A stretch of DNA of 64,000 nucleotides from Demequina sp. TMPB413 (GTDB lineage Bacteria; Actinomycetota; Actinomycetes; Actinomycetales; Demequinaceae). How positions within the stretch are numbered: position 1 is the first letter of the stretch; every line of letters starts with the position of its first letter. Below the pieces are notes generated by a model, which saw only the letters and a program-made list of their open reading frames with translations, had not been told where the DNA came from and searched no databases. The position numbers and the translations under genes are program-made. Positions 9,154 through 22,702 of the stretch are shown here, one piece after another. The stretch is taken from assembly GCF_020447105.2 (NCBI RefSeq), contig NZ_CP096184.1, forward strand, positions 1,178,001 to 1,242,000, given 5' to 3'.

Positions 9154-9858
9154 ATGATCGAATTCAAGGACGCGACCGTCGTCGCGCCCGATTCTGACGT
9201 CGTCATTCTGAAGCCAACAACGTTGACCCTGACCGAGAGCCGCATCACGGTGATTGGGGCCAACGGTTCTGGAAAGTCGACGTTGGCGAGGCTCATCAAC
9301 GGTTTGGCCATTCCCGTGTCAGGAAGCGTCAGCGTCGATGGGGTCGACACCCGCAAGCACGGCGCCTTGGTGCGTCGCAAGGTGGGCTTCCTGTTCACTG
9401 ACCCGACGTCGCAACTCATCATGCCCACCGCCATCGAAGACGTCATGTTGTCCTTGCGGCGCGTGGTCCGGTCGAAGAACGAGCGCGTCAAGGCAGCACT
9501 CGCCGCGCTTGAGGACATTGGGCTTGGCGACAAGGCTGACGTGTCGGTCAACTCGCTGTCCGGAGGCCAGCGCCAACTTCTCGCCCTTGCAGGCGTTCTC
9601 ACGGCCACGCCAAAGGTGGTCGTTGCCGACGAGCCGACGACGCTTCTTGACCTGCGCTGGAAGGCTCACGTCGGTGCGCTCCTGCATTCCCTGCCGATCC
9701 AGCTGATCGAGGTCACTCACGACCTTGAAGCGGCGACCAAGGCTGAACGCACTCTGGTGGTCGACGACGGCGGAGTCGTGTTCGACGGCAATCCGATGGA
9801 CGCGGTCGCCCATTACCGGGACCTCATGTACCGCAAGTCGGTGGGAGCTCCAGCGTGA
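9154..9858 (+). CDS. bioM: Biotin ECF transporter ATPase (A component)
   Basis: The 234-residue ABC ATPase has Walker A GANGSGKSTL, Q-loop TDPTSQLIMPTA, signature LSGGQRQLLALAG and Walker B VVVADEPTTLLD, then EVTHD. The position between the S component bioY and T component bioN gives the assignment. Although only 16 nt separate it from bioY, a TACCCT hexamer (9142-9147) ends exactly 7 nt before ATG 9154, so an internal leaderless promoter is possible. Its stop overlaps the bioN GTG as GTGA. Confidence 0.93.
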   Translation: MIEFKDATVVAPDSDVVILKPTTLTLTESRITVIGANGSGKSTLARLINGLAIPVSGSVSVDGVDTRKHGALVRRKVGFLFTDPTSQLIMPTAIEDVMLSLRRVVRSKNERVKAALAALEDIGLGDKADVSVNSLSGGQRQLLALAGVLTATPKVVVADEPTTLLDLRWKAHVGALLHSLPIQLIEVTHDLEAATKAERTLVVDDGGVVFDGNPMDAVAHYRDLMYRKSVGAPA

Positions 9859-10520
9859 CTCACGTGCTCGGTGCCTACCGACCTGGAGCCTCGCCGCTGC
9901 ACAGGCTCCCTGCATGGTCCAAGGTGCTCGGCCTCGTCGTGTGGTCCGCGGTCACGCTCCTCATCAGGGATCCCATCACGTCAGGGGGTATGGCCGCGGC
10001 AGCGCTCCTGCTGCTCATCAGCGTCCTGCCGGCGCCAGGGCCGACGCTGAGAGGGCTCGGCATGATCGTGATCGTGGCCGCGATGGCGAGTGCGTACCAA
10101 TTGTGGCGCGGTGACTATGTGGCAGGCATCGACATCGGTGTCGACCTCATCGGTCTCTTTGCCTTGTCGCTCGCCATCACGGGGTCGACCCCTATGTCAG
10201 ACATGCTCGACCTTGCCACGGCCGCTGCGCGGCCATTGAGGCGCGTGCTTCCGCCCGCCGTCACCGGGCTCATGTTCGCGATCATGTTGCGAGCCATCCC
10301 CGAGATCGCCGGCATCATGCGGCAGTCCCGAGACGCGGCGCGCGCACGCGGCATCAGGCGCGGCCCTGTCTCCTTCATGATTCCCACCGCAACCCGCACG
10401 GTCGGCTTCGCTCTCGATCTCGGAGCGGCGCTCCACGCGCGCGGAATCGGCGATGACGCCAAAGCCGACACCACGCGATCGCGCGCTTTGCGCGTCCCGC
10501 CTGGGACCGCGCGTCAATAG
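9855..10520 (+). CDS. bioN: Biotin ECF transporter transmembrane T component
   Basis: The 221-residue membrane protein has GASPLHRLPAWSKVLGL near the N-terminus, typical of ECF T components, and several hydrophobic helices. The segment RQSRDAARARGIRRGP is the Ala-Arg-Gly coupling motif that contacts the ATPase. It starts at GTG 9855 overlapping the bioM stop (GTGA). With BioY and BioM it forms a complete biotin importer. No biotin biosynthesis genes are in the window. Confidence 0.92.
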   Translation: MTHVLGAYRPGASPLHRLPAWSKVLGLVVWSAVTLLIRDPITSGGMAAAALLLLISVLPAPGPTLRGLGMIVIVAAMASAYQLWRGDYVAGIDIGVDLIGLFALSLAITGSTPMSDMLDLATAAARPLRRVLPPAVTGLMFAIMLRAIPEIAGIMRQSRDAARARGIRRGPVSFMIPTATRTVGFALDLGAALHARGIGDDAKADTTRSRALRVPPGTARQ

Positions 10521-10586
10521 AACCGCCGGAACGAGCACCGTCCGCGGCGTCGTGCCCGACCCCTCAGCCCGTCGAGGACGAGCGAA

Positions 10587-10913
10587 CTAGACGTTGAAGC
10601 CGAGCGCCCTCAGCTGCTCGCGGCCGTCGTCGGTGATCTTGTCAGGGCCCCACGGCGGCATCCATACCCAGTTGATGCGGAAGCCGTTGACGAGCCCCTC
10701 AAGCGCCTGGGCCGTCTGATCCTCGAGCACGTCCGTCAGCGGGCACGCGGCCGAGGTGAGCGTCATGTCGATGATGGCGTGCTGGTTCTCGTCGAGGTGA
10801 ACGCCATACACGAGGCCAAGGTCAACCACGTTGATCCCGAGTTCTGGGTCGATGACGTCGCGCAGCGCCTCTTCGACGTCGGCCACGTTGGAGGGGGTTG
10901 CAGTGTCGGTCAT
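10587..10913 (-). CDS. sufT: SufT-like metal-sulfur cluster assembly factor (MIP18/DUF59 family)
   Basis: The 108-residue protein carries the DUF59 core: EALRDVIDPELGINVVDLGLVYG, here split as DPELGINVVDLGLVY, followed by MTLTSAACPLTDVL. The Cys of the TSAACPL segment is the conserved family cysteine. SufT proteins help mature Fe-S proteins and sit at the end of many suf operons. ATG 10913 overlaps the sufU stop as ATGA, and it is the last gene of the operon. The upstream in-frame extension lies inside sufU and is rejected. Confidence 0.92.
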   Translation of the reverse strand: MTDTATPSNVADVEEALRDVIDPELGINVVDLGLVYGVHLDENQHAIIDMTLTSAACPLTDVLEDQTAQALEGLVNGFRINWVWMPPWGPDKITDDGREQLRALGFNV

Positions 10914-11383
10914 GGTGTTGATCCTTCCGTGCCAACCGTGGCGCGCGCAATCGCGTCGCGCAACGCTATCCAGCTGATGAGGGCGCACTTGATGCGCGCC
11001 GGGTACTTTCCCACGCCCACAAAAGCGGTGGCATCTTCCAGGAGGTCTTCTCGTTCGTCTCCTAGCGGCACGCCCTTGTGGTGCATGAGGGCCATGAAGG
11101 CCTCCATGGTCTCGTCCGCCGTACGAAGATCGGTGCCGTCCATGAGTTCAGACAACATCGAAGCAGAGGCTTGAGAAATTGAGCAGCCTTGCCCCTCCCA
11201 TGACACCGACGCGATGCGGTCGCCGTCAAGGCCAACGCGCAGCGTGATCTCGTCCCCGCACGTCGTGTTGACCTGGTGCGATTCCCCCACCGATGGCGCA
11301 TCTGGGGTCACGAGACCGCTTCCTCGCCTCGTCTTCGCATAGTCAAGCATGACCTGCTGATACATCTGCTCAAGGTCGCTCAT
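10910..11383 (-). CDS. sufU: Fe-S cluster assembly sulfur-transfer protein SufU
   Basis: The 157-residue protein shows three conserved cysteines in NTTCGDEI, GQGCSISQAS and RIKCALISW, at about residues 42, 66 and 128, with an Asp next to the first. This is the zinc-binding SufU set that accepts persulfide sulfur from SufS. The insertion between the second and third Cys (the SELMDGTDL region) is typical of SufU and distinguishes it from IscU. The ATG overlaps the sufS stop and the TGA overlaps the sufT start. Confidence 0.95.
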   Translation of the reverse strand: MSDLEQMYQQVMLDYAKTRRGSGLVTPDAPSVGESHQVNTTCGDEITLRVGLDGDRIASVSWEGQGCSISQASASMLSELMDGTDLRTADETMEAFMALMHHKGVPLGDEREDLLEDATAFVGVGKYPARIKCALISWIALRDAIARATVGTEGSTP

Positions 11384-12660
11384 GAGTTCACTCCAAAGAA
11401 CGTCCTGACGGTACCAAGGACGTCAACAAAGGCCCTCGCCTCGTCCTCGGTCGTGTACACGTGTGCGCTCGCGCGGGTCGAGCTGACCACGCCGAAGCGC
11501 CGATGCAATGGCTGGTTGCAGTGGTGACCGACGCGCACGGCGATACCGGCATCGTCGAGGATCTGCCCCACGTCGTGGGCGTGGACGCCCTCAACCACGA
11601 CGGCGGCGAGGCCGAGGACGTCGGCCTTGTCGACGTCCCCCACGGGTCCAAGCAGGCGCACCCCTGGCAACTCGGACACGCCCTCCCGCAAAATCTGCGC
11701 GAGCCGCGACTCGTGCCTGGCCACTTTGTCCATGCCGAAGTCCATGAGGTATTCGGCGGCGGCGCCCAAGCCAACGGCCTGCGCGACCGGCTGTGACCCC
11801 GACTCGAAGCGGTGGGGGGCGGCTAGCCACGTGGTGTCTTCCATCGTGACGGTCTTCACGCTGCCGCCGCCAAAGACGACGGGGGGAAGCGCGTCGAGCA
11901 AGTCTCCCCTGCCCCACAGCGCGCCGATGCCGGTGGGGCCGAGCATCTTGTGTCCAGAGAAGGCGGCGAAGTCGACGCCGAGCCTCTGGACGTCGACGGG
12001 CAGGTGCGGCACCGCCTGGCAGGCATCGAGCACGGTGAGAGCGCCCACCTCTCGCGCCCTGGCAACAATCGGAGCCACGTCGGTGACGATGCCGGTCACG
12101 TTGCTGGCCGCGGTGAACGCGACCACCTTGGTGGAGTCGTCGATCACGCTGGCGATGGACTCTGGCCGCATGCGGCCGTCGTCGTCCACCTCGATCCACG
12201 TGAGGGTCGCGCCCGTGCGGGCACACAACTGCTGCCACGGCACCAGGTTCGCGTGGTGCTCCGTCTCCGTCACCACAATCGTGTCGCCTGGGCCGACGCG
12301 GAACCGCGCCGACTCCGTGCCGCCGATGCCCGCTGAGGCATTGGCGATGCCGCCCGCCACAAGGTTGATGGACTGCGTCGCGTTGCCCGTCCAGACGATC
12401 TCTGCTGGTGCCGCAGCGTTCACCAAACGGGCGACGCTTGAGCGCGCGCCCTCGAAGGCCTCTGTGGCCTCTTCCGCGATCAGGTGCGCTCCGCGCTGGA
12501 CAGCGCCGTTGTGGGCGCGCTCGAACTCCGCGACGGCCTCGAGCACCTGGCGGGGTCGCTGCGAGGTCGCTGCGGAATCGAGGTACACCAAGGGCTTCCC
12601 GTTTCTCACCGTGCGGCTGAGAATCGGGAAGTCGCCCCTGACGCCAGTCAGCGTGTCCAT
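11380..12660 (-). CDS. sufS: Cysteine desulfurase
   Basis: The 426-residue PLP enzyme begins with a SufS-type N-terminus (GVRGDFPILSRTVRNGKPLVYLDSAATSQRP; only key parts quoted here: YLDSAATSQRP). The PLP lysine is in FSGHKMLGPTGIG, and the catalytic Cys is in VRVGHHCNQPL near residue 390. It removes sulfur from cysteine and passes it to SufU. The start lies 8 nt after the sufC stop, and its own stop overlaps sufU as ATGA. Confidence 0.95.
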   Translation of the reverse strand: MDTLTGVRGDFPILSRTVRNGKPLVYLDSAATSQRPRQVLEAVAEFERAHNGAVQRGAHLIAEEATEAFEGARSSVARLVNAAAPAEIVWTGNATQSINLVAGGIANASAGIGGTESARFRVGPGDTIVVTETEHHANLVPWQQLCARTGATLTWIEVDDDGRMRPESIASVIDDSTKVVAFTAASNVTGIVTDVAPIVARAREVGALTVLDACQAVPHLPVDVQRLGVDFAAFSGHKMLGPTGIGALWGRGDLLDALPPVVFGGGSVKTVTMEDTTWLAAPHRFESGSQPVAQAVGLGAAAEYLMDFGMDKVARHESRLAQILREGVSELPGVRLLGPVGDVDKADVLGLAAVVVEGVHAHDVGQILDDAGIAVRVGHHCNQPLHRRFGVVSSTRASAHVYTTEDEARAFVDVLGTVRTFFGVNS

Positions 12661-12668
12661 GACGGTGG

Positions 12669-13424
12669 TTACGCCTCCACCACGTAGCGGTCGTAGCCTT
12701 CGGCCTCGAGGCGCTCGGCCAACTCGGGGCCGCCCTCTTCCGCCACCTTGCCGTTGACGAACACGTGCACGAAGTCAGGCGTGATGTAGTTCAGGATCCG
12801 CGTGTAGTGCGTGATGAGCATGACGCCAAGACCGGTGTCTTCCTTCACTCGGTTGACGCCTTCTGAGACGATGCGCAAGGCATCGACGTCGAGGCCGGAG
12901 TCGGTCTCGTCAAGAATCGCGATCTTGGGGCTCAGCAGTTCCATCTGGAGGATCTCGTGGCGCTTCTTCTCGCCACCGGAGAAGCCCTCGTTGACGTTGC
13001 GCTCCGCAAACGCCGGGTCCATACGAAGCTTCTCCATTGACGTCTTGACGTCCTTGACCCAGTGACGCAGCTTGGGAGCCTCGCCTTCGATCGCGGTCTT
13101 CGCCGTGCGCAAGAAGTTGGACACCGAGACGCCAGGGACCTCGACGGGGTACTGCATCGCGAGGAACAGACCGGCACGCGCCCGCTCGTCAACGGTCATC
13201 TCGAGCACGTCTTCGCCATCGAGGGTGACGGTGCCTTCCGTCACGGTGTACTTGGGGTGGCCGGCGATCGAATAGGCGAGCGTCGACTTACCGGAGCCGT
13301 TGGGGCCCATGATGGCGTGGGTCTCGCCGGAAGAGATCGTGAGGTCGACCCCCTTGAGGATCTCCTTCACCCCCTCTGGCGTCTCGACGGTGACATGCAG
13401 GTTCTTGATCTCGAGGGTGCTCAT
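12669..13424 (-). CDS. sufC: Fe-S cluster assembly ATPase SufC
   Basis: The 251-residue ABC-type ATPase has Walker A GPNGSGKSTL, signature FSGGEKKRHEILQM and Walker B IAILDETDSGLDVDAL, the last being the specific SufC form. SufC powers the SufBCD scaffold. ATG 13424 was chosen because AAGGAGAA sits just upstream and the protein starts MSTLEIKNLHV like its relatives. The ATG overlaps the stop of the Rieske gene. Confidence 0.95.
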   Translation of the reverse strand: MSTLEIKNLHVTVETPEGVKEILKGVDLTISSGETHAIMGPNGSGKSTLAYSIAGHPKYTVTEGTVTLDGEDVLEMTVDERARAGLFLAMQYPVEVPGVSVSNFLRTAKTAIEGEAPKLRHWVKDVKTSMEKLRMDPAFAERNVNEGFSGGEKKRHEILQMELLSPKIAILDETDSGLDVDALRIVSEGVNRVKEDTGLGVMLITHYTRILNYITPDFVHVFVNGKVAEEGGPELAERLEAEGYDRYVVEA

Positions 13425-13780
13425 GCGTTCTCCTTCACGGGAAGTCGGGGGTGATCGACGTCGACGAGCACGCGCTCGCCATCGATGGTGACGGGGTAGG
13501 AATCGACGGGGTCTATCGCTGGCAGCTCGGTGACGGCTCCATTGCGCACGTCGAAGCGGGCGCCGTGAGCCCAGCACTCGACCTCACAACCCTCCATCTC
13601 GCCCTCTGACAGCGGCACCTCGCCGTGGCTGCATACGTCGTTGATGGCGTAGAACTCTCCGTCATCGGTGCGTGCGAGAGCGACGGGAACCTCGACGCCG
13701 TCTGCGCGCGTCAGGAAGACCTGCAACAGGGAGCCAGGCTCCAGGTCGGCGACGGCGCACGCGAACTGTTCGCTCGACAT
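13421..13780 (-). CDS. Rieske-type [2Fe-2S] protein of the suf operon
   Basis: The 119-residue protein has the two Rieske ligand boxes: CSHGEVPLSEGEMEGCEVEC, with C-x-H at about 52-54 and C-x2-H (CWAH) about 16 residues later. It resembles the ferredoxin subunits of non-heme dioxygenases, but no oxygenase is nearby. Its place between sufD and sufC is common in actinobacterial suf operons, and the role there (electron supply or cluster carrier) is not settled. The start overlaps the sufD stop by one base. Confidence 0.92.
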   Translation of the reverse strand: MSSEQFACAVADLEPGSLLQVFLTRADGVEVPVALARTDDGEFYAINDVCSHGEVPLSEGEMEGCEVECWAHGARFDVRNGAVTELPAIDPVDSYPVTIDGERVLVDVDHPRLPVKENA

Positions 13781-14972
13781 CAGGCATCGCCCTCCTCGAT
13801 CTGTGCGAGCTCAAGGTCGATCGCCCGCATGAGGCCCTCTTCCACCTCGGCCACGCCGATCTGGTGAACCAGGTCGGCAAAGAAGCCGCGGACCACAAGC
13901 TTGCGGGCTGCGTCTTCAGTGATGCCGCGAGAGCGCAAGTAGAACATCTGCTCCTCGTCGAAACGGCCGGTCGCGGAAGCGTGTCCCGCTCCCTCGATCT
14001 CGCCCGTCTCAATCTCGAGGTTCGGCACGGAGTCGGCGCGAGCGCCGTCCGTCAGCACCAGGTTGCGGTTCAGTTCGTACGTGTCAGTACCTTCTGCGGC
14101 GGCACGGATCAGCACATCGCCAATCCACACCGTGCGCGCCGTCTTGCCAGCGAGCGCGCCCTTGTAGGTCACGCGCGAGCGGCATCGCGGCGCGGCGTGG
14201 TCCACAAAGAGCTGGTGCTCTTGGTGCTGGCCAGAGTCCGCAAAGTACAGACCGTAGAGGTCAACGGAAGCGCCCTCTCCTGCCAGCGCTGCTGAGGTGT
14301 TCAGGCGCACCACCTTGCCGCCGAGAGTGACGACAGATTGGCGCAAGCGAGCGTCGCGACCGAGCCTAGCCACCACCTCGCCCACGTGGATGGCGTCGGC
14401 GTCCCAATCCTGGATCAGGACGAGGTTGAGTGAGGCGTTTTCCGCCACGTCGACCGAGATGAACTCGCCGACGACGGCTGAGCCCTTGCGCTCGATGATG
14501 ACGGTCGCTTCAGCGTTCGCGCCTACCTCGAGCGCGATGGCCTCGCGCGCCGACTGGCCGCTGCCGGTCACGCTCAGGCGCAGTGGTTCGGCGAGGACGG
14601 TGCCTCGCGCGATGGTCAGGGCCATGGCACCGTCCGCACGGGCAGCCGCGACGGCGCTCGCCCTGTCTCCTGGCGCGCGCACCGCCCGCTCGCGGAATTG
14701 CGTGGGGTCAAGCGACGTGACGCTCACACCCGCTGGCAACTCCGGCAACAGCGTGTCGAGGCTCTCACCTGTCTGCTCGTCCACCAGCAGCGCGGAGATG
14801 TCCCGCATGGGCGAGAACCGCCAGTTTTCTTCGCGGCCCGTCGGCATTCCGAAGGCGTCGGCGTCGAATGACTGAAGCCTGTCGGCGCGCGACTTGTCCG
14901 GAACGGTCGTGCCGTTGTACTGGTGGCCGTGCGCCGCGTCGGCGGTGGCCTGACTGTGGTCTGTCGTGATGC

Positions 14973-14976
<4 letters not shown>
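13780..14976 (-). CDS. sufD: Fe-S cluster assembly scaffold protein SufD
   Basis: The 398-residue protein shows the SufBD beta-helix core: [21 protein letters not shown], of which [18 protein letters not shown] is the recognisable stretch. A typical C-terminal part, [21 protein letters not shown], is followed by [13 protein letters not shown]. SufD lacks ATPase motifs and pairs with SufB and SufC. The start overlaps the sufB stop as ATGA. Confidence 0.95.
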
Positions 14977-16406
<1,430 letters not shown>

Positions 16407-16408
16407 CG

Positions 16409-17056
16409 TCATCCTTCCTTGAGGGCCGGGGTGAGCGGGATGGTGGTCGTGCACACGTGCGCCCCCTGGGCGAGCGTGGACAGTCTTTGGACATGGACGT
16501 TGAGAACTGAAGAGAATGCCCTGGCTTCCGCCTCGCACCACTCCGGCGCGACTTGGGCGATTTCTTGGACGGGACAGTGGCCTTGGCACAGTTGGATGGT
16601 GTGGCCGCCTGGGCCTGGGCGCACCGACGTCGCGTAGCCGAGGTCGGCGAGCGCCGACGACAGCGCCTCCACCCTGTCGGCGATCGGGGCTTGGTGGTCG
16701 ACGACGCCGGCAAGTGAGGCCTCTAGCCTCGCCGCGTGCGCTTCCACAAAGTCGGTCAGGTCGCCGCGATCACGCAAATAGTTGACGGCCTCCCTGGCAA
16801 CCTCGGAGTACGCGGACTGCAAGGCTCGCTGGCCCTCGGAGGTGGCAACAAATGACCTGGCTGGCCTGCCCCTGCCGCGGTCCGCAAGGTGGGGAAGCTC
16901 GTGGTCGGCGATCAAGCCGTCGTCAATGAGGGCGCCGAGGTGTCGCCGCACGGCGGCCGACGTCAGGCTCAGCTTCTCGGCGAGCGCGGCGGCGGTGATC
17001 GGCCCTGCGGAAGCGATGAGGCTCAGGATGCGCTCCCTCGTGGTGTCTTTGCCCAC
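16409..17056 (-). CDS. sufR: SufR-type winged-helix transcriptional regulator
   Basis: The 215-residue protein has an N-terminal winged helix (residues about 5-65: [40 protein letters not shown]) and a C-terminal domain with [15 protein letters not shown] and HVCTTT. This cysteine set is expected to hold an Fe-S cluster, as in SufR. Such proteins repress suf when the cluster is intact. It is the first gene of the suf operon, so it should be autoregulated. The start codon is GTG at 17056, preceded by GGAAGGAGG. Confidence 0.92.
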   Translation of the reverse strand: MGKDTTRERILSLIASAGPITAAALAEKLSLTSAAVRRHLGALIDDGLIADHELPHLADRGRGRPARSFVATSEGQRALQSAYSEVAREAVNYLRDRGDLTDFVEAHAARLEASLAGVVDHQAPIADRVEALSSALADLGYATSVRPGPGGHTIQLCQGHCPVQEIAQVAPEWCEAEARAFSSVLNVHVQRLSTLAQGAHVCTTTIPLTPALKEG

Positions 17057-17100
17057 GTGTGCCTCCTTCCGCCGCTTCTGAATGCCGCCCGTGTGGGCAT

Positions 17101-17121
17101 CAGATAATTAAACAACAGTGT
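17101..17121 (-). promoter_or_regulatory. AT-rich suf promoter/operator candidate
   Basis: About 45-65 nt before sufR is the only AT-rich patch of the interval (AGATAATTAAACAACAGTG on the plus strand) in otherwise GC-rich DNA. On the minus strand it offers TTATCT as a -10 with a weak TTCGGC at 17-nt spacing. It is the likely place for the suf promoter and SufR binding. The exact operator cannot be defined from one copy. Confidence 0.4.
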
Positions 17122-17223
17122 CGTGCCGAAAATGCCCGAGCGCAAGCAAGGCGGACCTAACTAGACCGCCCCTCCCCCCAGCAGACGTCGGTTGCTTTTC
17201 GCGCCCACGCATAAACTGTGGGC

Positions 17224-18179
17224 GTGACCACCGAAGCACCCGCGCCAGCGACCCGCAACCCTCTCCAGCGACTTCGCCGCTTCACGGCGCGTCACGGTCG
17301 GGGCCTCACCGTCGCGAACATCTTCACTCAAGGCGGCATCATCGTCACCGGCGGCGCGGTGCGGCTCACGGGATCAGGCCTCGGCTGCTCGACATGGCCT
17401 CAATGCGAGCCGGGAACGTTCGTTCCCGAACTGCGCAGCGAGCTCGGAATCCACCCCTACATCGAGTTCGGCAACAGGACCCTGACGTTCGTTCTGCTCA
17501 TTGTGGCGATCGGCGTCGCGCTTGCCTTGTGGGACACCAGGCCCGACCTCAAGTGGTGGGGGCTCGTGCCTGTGCTCGGCGTCGTCGGCCAGGCCATCGT
17601 CGGCGGTATCACCGTCCTCGCCGACCTGAACCCCGTGATCGTCGCGCCGCACCTCTTGCTGTCGATGGGCTTGGTATGGCAAGCCGTGTGGCTCGCCCTC
17701 AAATACCGGGAGGCGCCACGCCGCGAGGGCCGGTGCGTCAAGACTCCCCTGCGCGTCAGTTCAGTGCTGCTCGTGGGACTGCTCGTGCTGGGCACCGTCA
17801 CCACCGGTGCCGGACCACACTCGGGGGACGCCGAGGCGACCGAGCGGCTCGGCATCGACTTGGACACCGCAGCGCGCGCACACGCGCTCGTGGTCTGGGC
17901 CTTCGTCGCCATCGTCGCGTACCTCGTGTTCAGAGTGCGCAACGACCGCTCGTATGGCAACGTCGACGAGGTCGGGAAGGCGTGGAAGGTCCTCGTCGGC
18001 GTGACGCTGGCCCAAGGCGTCATCGGGTACGTGCAGTACTTCAACGACCTACCCGAACTCATCGTGGGTGCCCACCTCGCGGGAGCCGCGGTGCTCACCG
18101 CCGCCCATTCAGCGGCCTTCTACCTGCTCAAGAGGGATCGCTCACGCGTCATGGCCGAGGCGGCCGTCGCGGGCAACAA

Positions 18180-18183
<4 letters not shown>
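17224..18183 (+). CDS. ctaA: Heme A synthase (COX15/CtaA family)
   Basis: The roughly 319-residue membrane protein has about eight hydrophobic helices and the CtaA marks TGGAVRLTGSGLGCSTWPQC (residues about 40-60), HPYIEFGNRTLTF, and GPHSGDAEATERLGID, plus His residues in membrane helices for heme. It converts heme O to heme A for cytochrome aa3 oxidase. The start could be GTG 17218 or GTG 17224. The latter is preferred because TAAACT (17212-17217) ends 7 nt before it, consistent with a leaderless mRNA. It shares its stop region with the convergent Nudix gene (CTAG). Confidence 0.93.
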
Positions 18184-20635
<2,452 letters not shown>

Positions 20636-20644
<9 letters not shown>

Positions 20645-21556
20645 TGCAATGAGATCCAGATTTTCCGCGATTCCGTAGCTTCCTGCGCCACCATCGAGCT
20701 GTTCCACGACGGCCAACACCACTTGCGCGTCCACGAGTGAAGGCTCCGTCGCCACGACGACGCTGGGGCGAGCGTCGGCCGCGAGAGCCTCGCCTTGGGA
20801 GATGGCGTCCGTGGCGACCGAAGGGGCGGTTGCGGAGCCGAAGGTCACGATCAAGGTCGCCGGCACGTAGTTCTCCCACGCGCCTGCCGCCACCGCTGCA
20901 ATGGTGCCAGCGCCTTCCGGACCGTCGGCGGTGACCACCACGAGTGCGGAAACTGGCGCCTCTGCGGCCCTGTCCACCGTGAGCAAGCCCGAGCGGGTCA
21001 ACACCTCGAGCAGCACTTCCGCACCGTCGGCGGCGACGACGCCCTCGCCTGGCTCCGCCTGGACGTCACCTTGGCCGGCAACGTCTGCCGGCACGGCGCC
21101 GGGCACCAACGCCTGGATGATCGCGTGCTGGAGCAGTTCTGTGGAACTCAGGCCCTCTGCGCCGACGACGGACTGGGCGACTTGGTCTGCGATCTCGCCG
21201 CGGAAGGAGGCCAGCTCAGGTGTCCACCATTCGGCACTCAGCGACGCCTCGAGGCCCACCTGGGCCCCCGCGCTCTTGAGCGCCTGCGTGACGGCCTCGA
21301 CGTCCTCAGCCTCGGCACCATCGGCCACGAGAACTCCCACCGACACGCCGTCGAGCCTGCCAGCAATAGCCGCGGCCGAGACGTTCATGAGCCAGTCCTC
21401 GAGTACGGCGACTTGCGCGAGTGCCTCGTCAGCAGCCTGGCCCCCCGTGGACGTCACGCGCGTCGCCTCCTGATCACGCGGAGTCGCGGTGCCTGCGACA
21501 AAGCCCACCGCAAGCGCCATCACGATCAACGCGGCAAAGACCAACCGTGCCGACAT
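20636..21556 (-). CDS. MctB-like copper transporter family protein (channel-forming/membrane-anchored)
   Basis: The 306-residue protein has one N-terminal hydrophobic segment (residues 5-22, VFAALIVMALAVGFVAG) and then a long Ala/Val/Glu-rich soluble region, matching the layout of mycobacterial Rv1698 (MctB). The neighbourhood steA-mctB-pyrG-Nudix is the same as Rv1697-Rv1700. MctB was linked to copper efflux in mycobacteria, but this organism probably has no mycolate outer membrane, so the role may differ. The ATG overlaps the steA stop by one base (TGATG). Confidence 0.75.
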
Positions 21557-22698
21557 CACTCGGTACCCGTGAGGCGCGTGACAAGGTCTTGGACTTCTGG
21601 ATGCAACGCCAACGCAGAGGCGAGCGCGAGAGCCGCGAAGGCCACTACCAGCCACCCTTGCAAGCGCGACCATCGCGACCTGTGGAGCCTCGCGAGCACG
21701 CGACCGTCAATCCAGGCCGGCCCCGCAGCGACCCTGGCCAACAGCGCCGACGCCCCGCGCGCCGAGTCCACCAGGTCAGGGATCGAGGTGTCGATGCCGA
21801 CGGTCGCGATGAGCTTTGCTCCTGCCGTCGCTGCGAGGGCAACCGCAAGGTCAGCCGATTCGAGCCGCGAATCACTACTCACGTGCCTCACGCCCAAGGC
21901 CCCCAGGCGGGTGGTCGCCACAGCGTTCGACTCGCCGTGGACCACCACGCGCGAGGCGTGCGCCAAGACGTCGTCGGTGACGGCCTCGATGGGTCCGACG
22001 ATCACGTCGATCCGATACTGCTCGGCCACGGTGTTCGCGGCATCCCCCGTCACGATCACGATGGGGTGGAGATCTCGAACCGCGCGCTTGAGCGCGGCCG
22101 CCTGGTGGCCGAAGCCTTGCCCGGCAGCGATCACGAGCACGTCTTTGTCTGCGAGGTCGAGGTCCAGGTGCGGAACTGCTTCACCGTCCACGAGCGCGGG
22201 CCCATCTCGCTGCACCAGATCAAGTGCGCTCGCCGTGAGCCTCGGCACACGGGACGCGGTGGCAGTGACGGCCTCCGCCAAGCGCTCATCGATCATCTCG
22301 GCGTCAACGACTCGGCACTCGACGGTTTCCTTGCCGAGCAACACCAGTGCTCGCGCGCCGTCGGCTCCAGGGTCGACCGTGAAATCGATAGTCGCTTCTT
22401 CACCGTCTGCTGCAGCGATGAGCGTGCGCTCGGCCGCGTCAAGCAGGGGAACGGAACGTGAGATAAGGGTCGACGCACCGCGTGCCTGGAACCGCCCCGT
22501 CAGGCTGGGCGCCACGTTGATGATGCACGCTGGCTCCCTGTCGGCAAGCAACTCCGCGGACGCTGCGTCCAGGTCGGCCCTGTCGATTACGGCGATTTCG
22601 CCGCGCCGCAAAGAACGCGCGAGTACCCGCGGATCGTGGCCCACGCGCACGCGTGCTGACAGGGTGGTGGGTGTGCTGGCCTTGGAAGAACGCCTCAT
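21556..22698 (-). CDS. steA: SteA-like cytokinesis protein (Rv1697 family)
   Basis: The 380-residue protein contains a thiamin-pyrophosphokinase-like fold region (VLVIAAGQGFGHQAAALKRAV; key part AGQGFGHQAA) and a C-terminal hydrophobic helix at about 350-368 (WLVVAFAALALASALAL). In Corynebacterium SteA works with SteB in cell separation. Synteny with recN upstream and the mctB-like gene downstream supports the family. No steB is labelled as such, but the downstream membrane-anchored mctB-like gene occupies that position. The start lies 4 nt after the recN stop. Confidence 0.83.
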   Translation of the reverse strand: MRRSSKASTPTTLSARVRVGHDPRVLARSLRRGEIAVIDRADLDAASAELLADREPACIINVAPSLTGRFQARGASTLISRSVPLLDAAERTLIAAADGEEATIDFTVDPGADGARALVLLGKETVECRVVDAEMIDERLAEAVTATASRVPRLTASALDLVQRDGPALVDGEAVPHLDLDLADKDVLVIAAGQGFGHQAAALKRAVRDLHPIVIVTGDAANTVAEQYRIDVIVGPIEAVTDDVLAHASRVVVHGESNAVATTRLGALGVRHVSSDSRLESADLAVALAATAGAKLIATVGIDTSIPDLVDSARGASALLARVAAGPAWIDGRVLARLHRSRWSRLQGWLVVAFAALALASALALHPEVQDLVTRLTGTE

Positions 22699-22702
22699 CC
22701 CG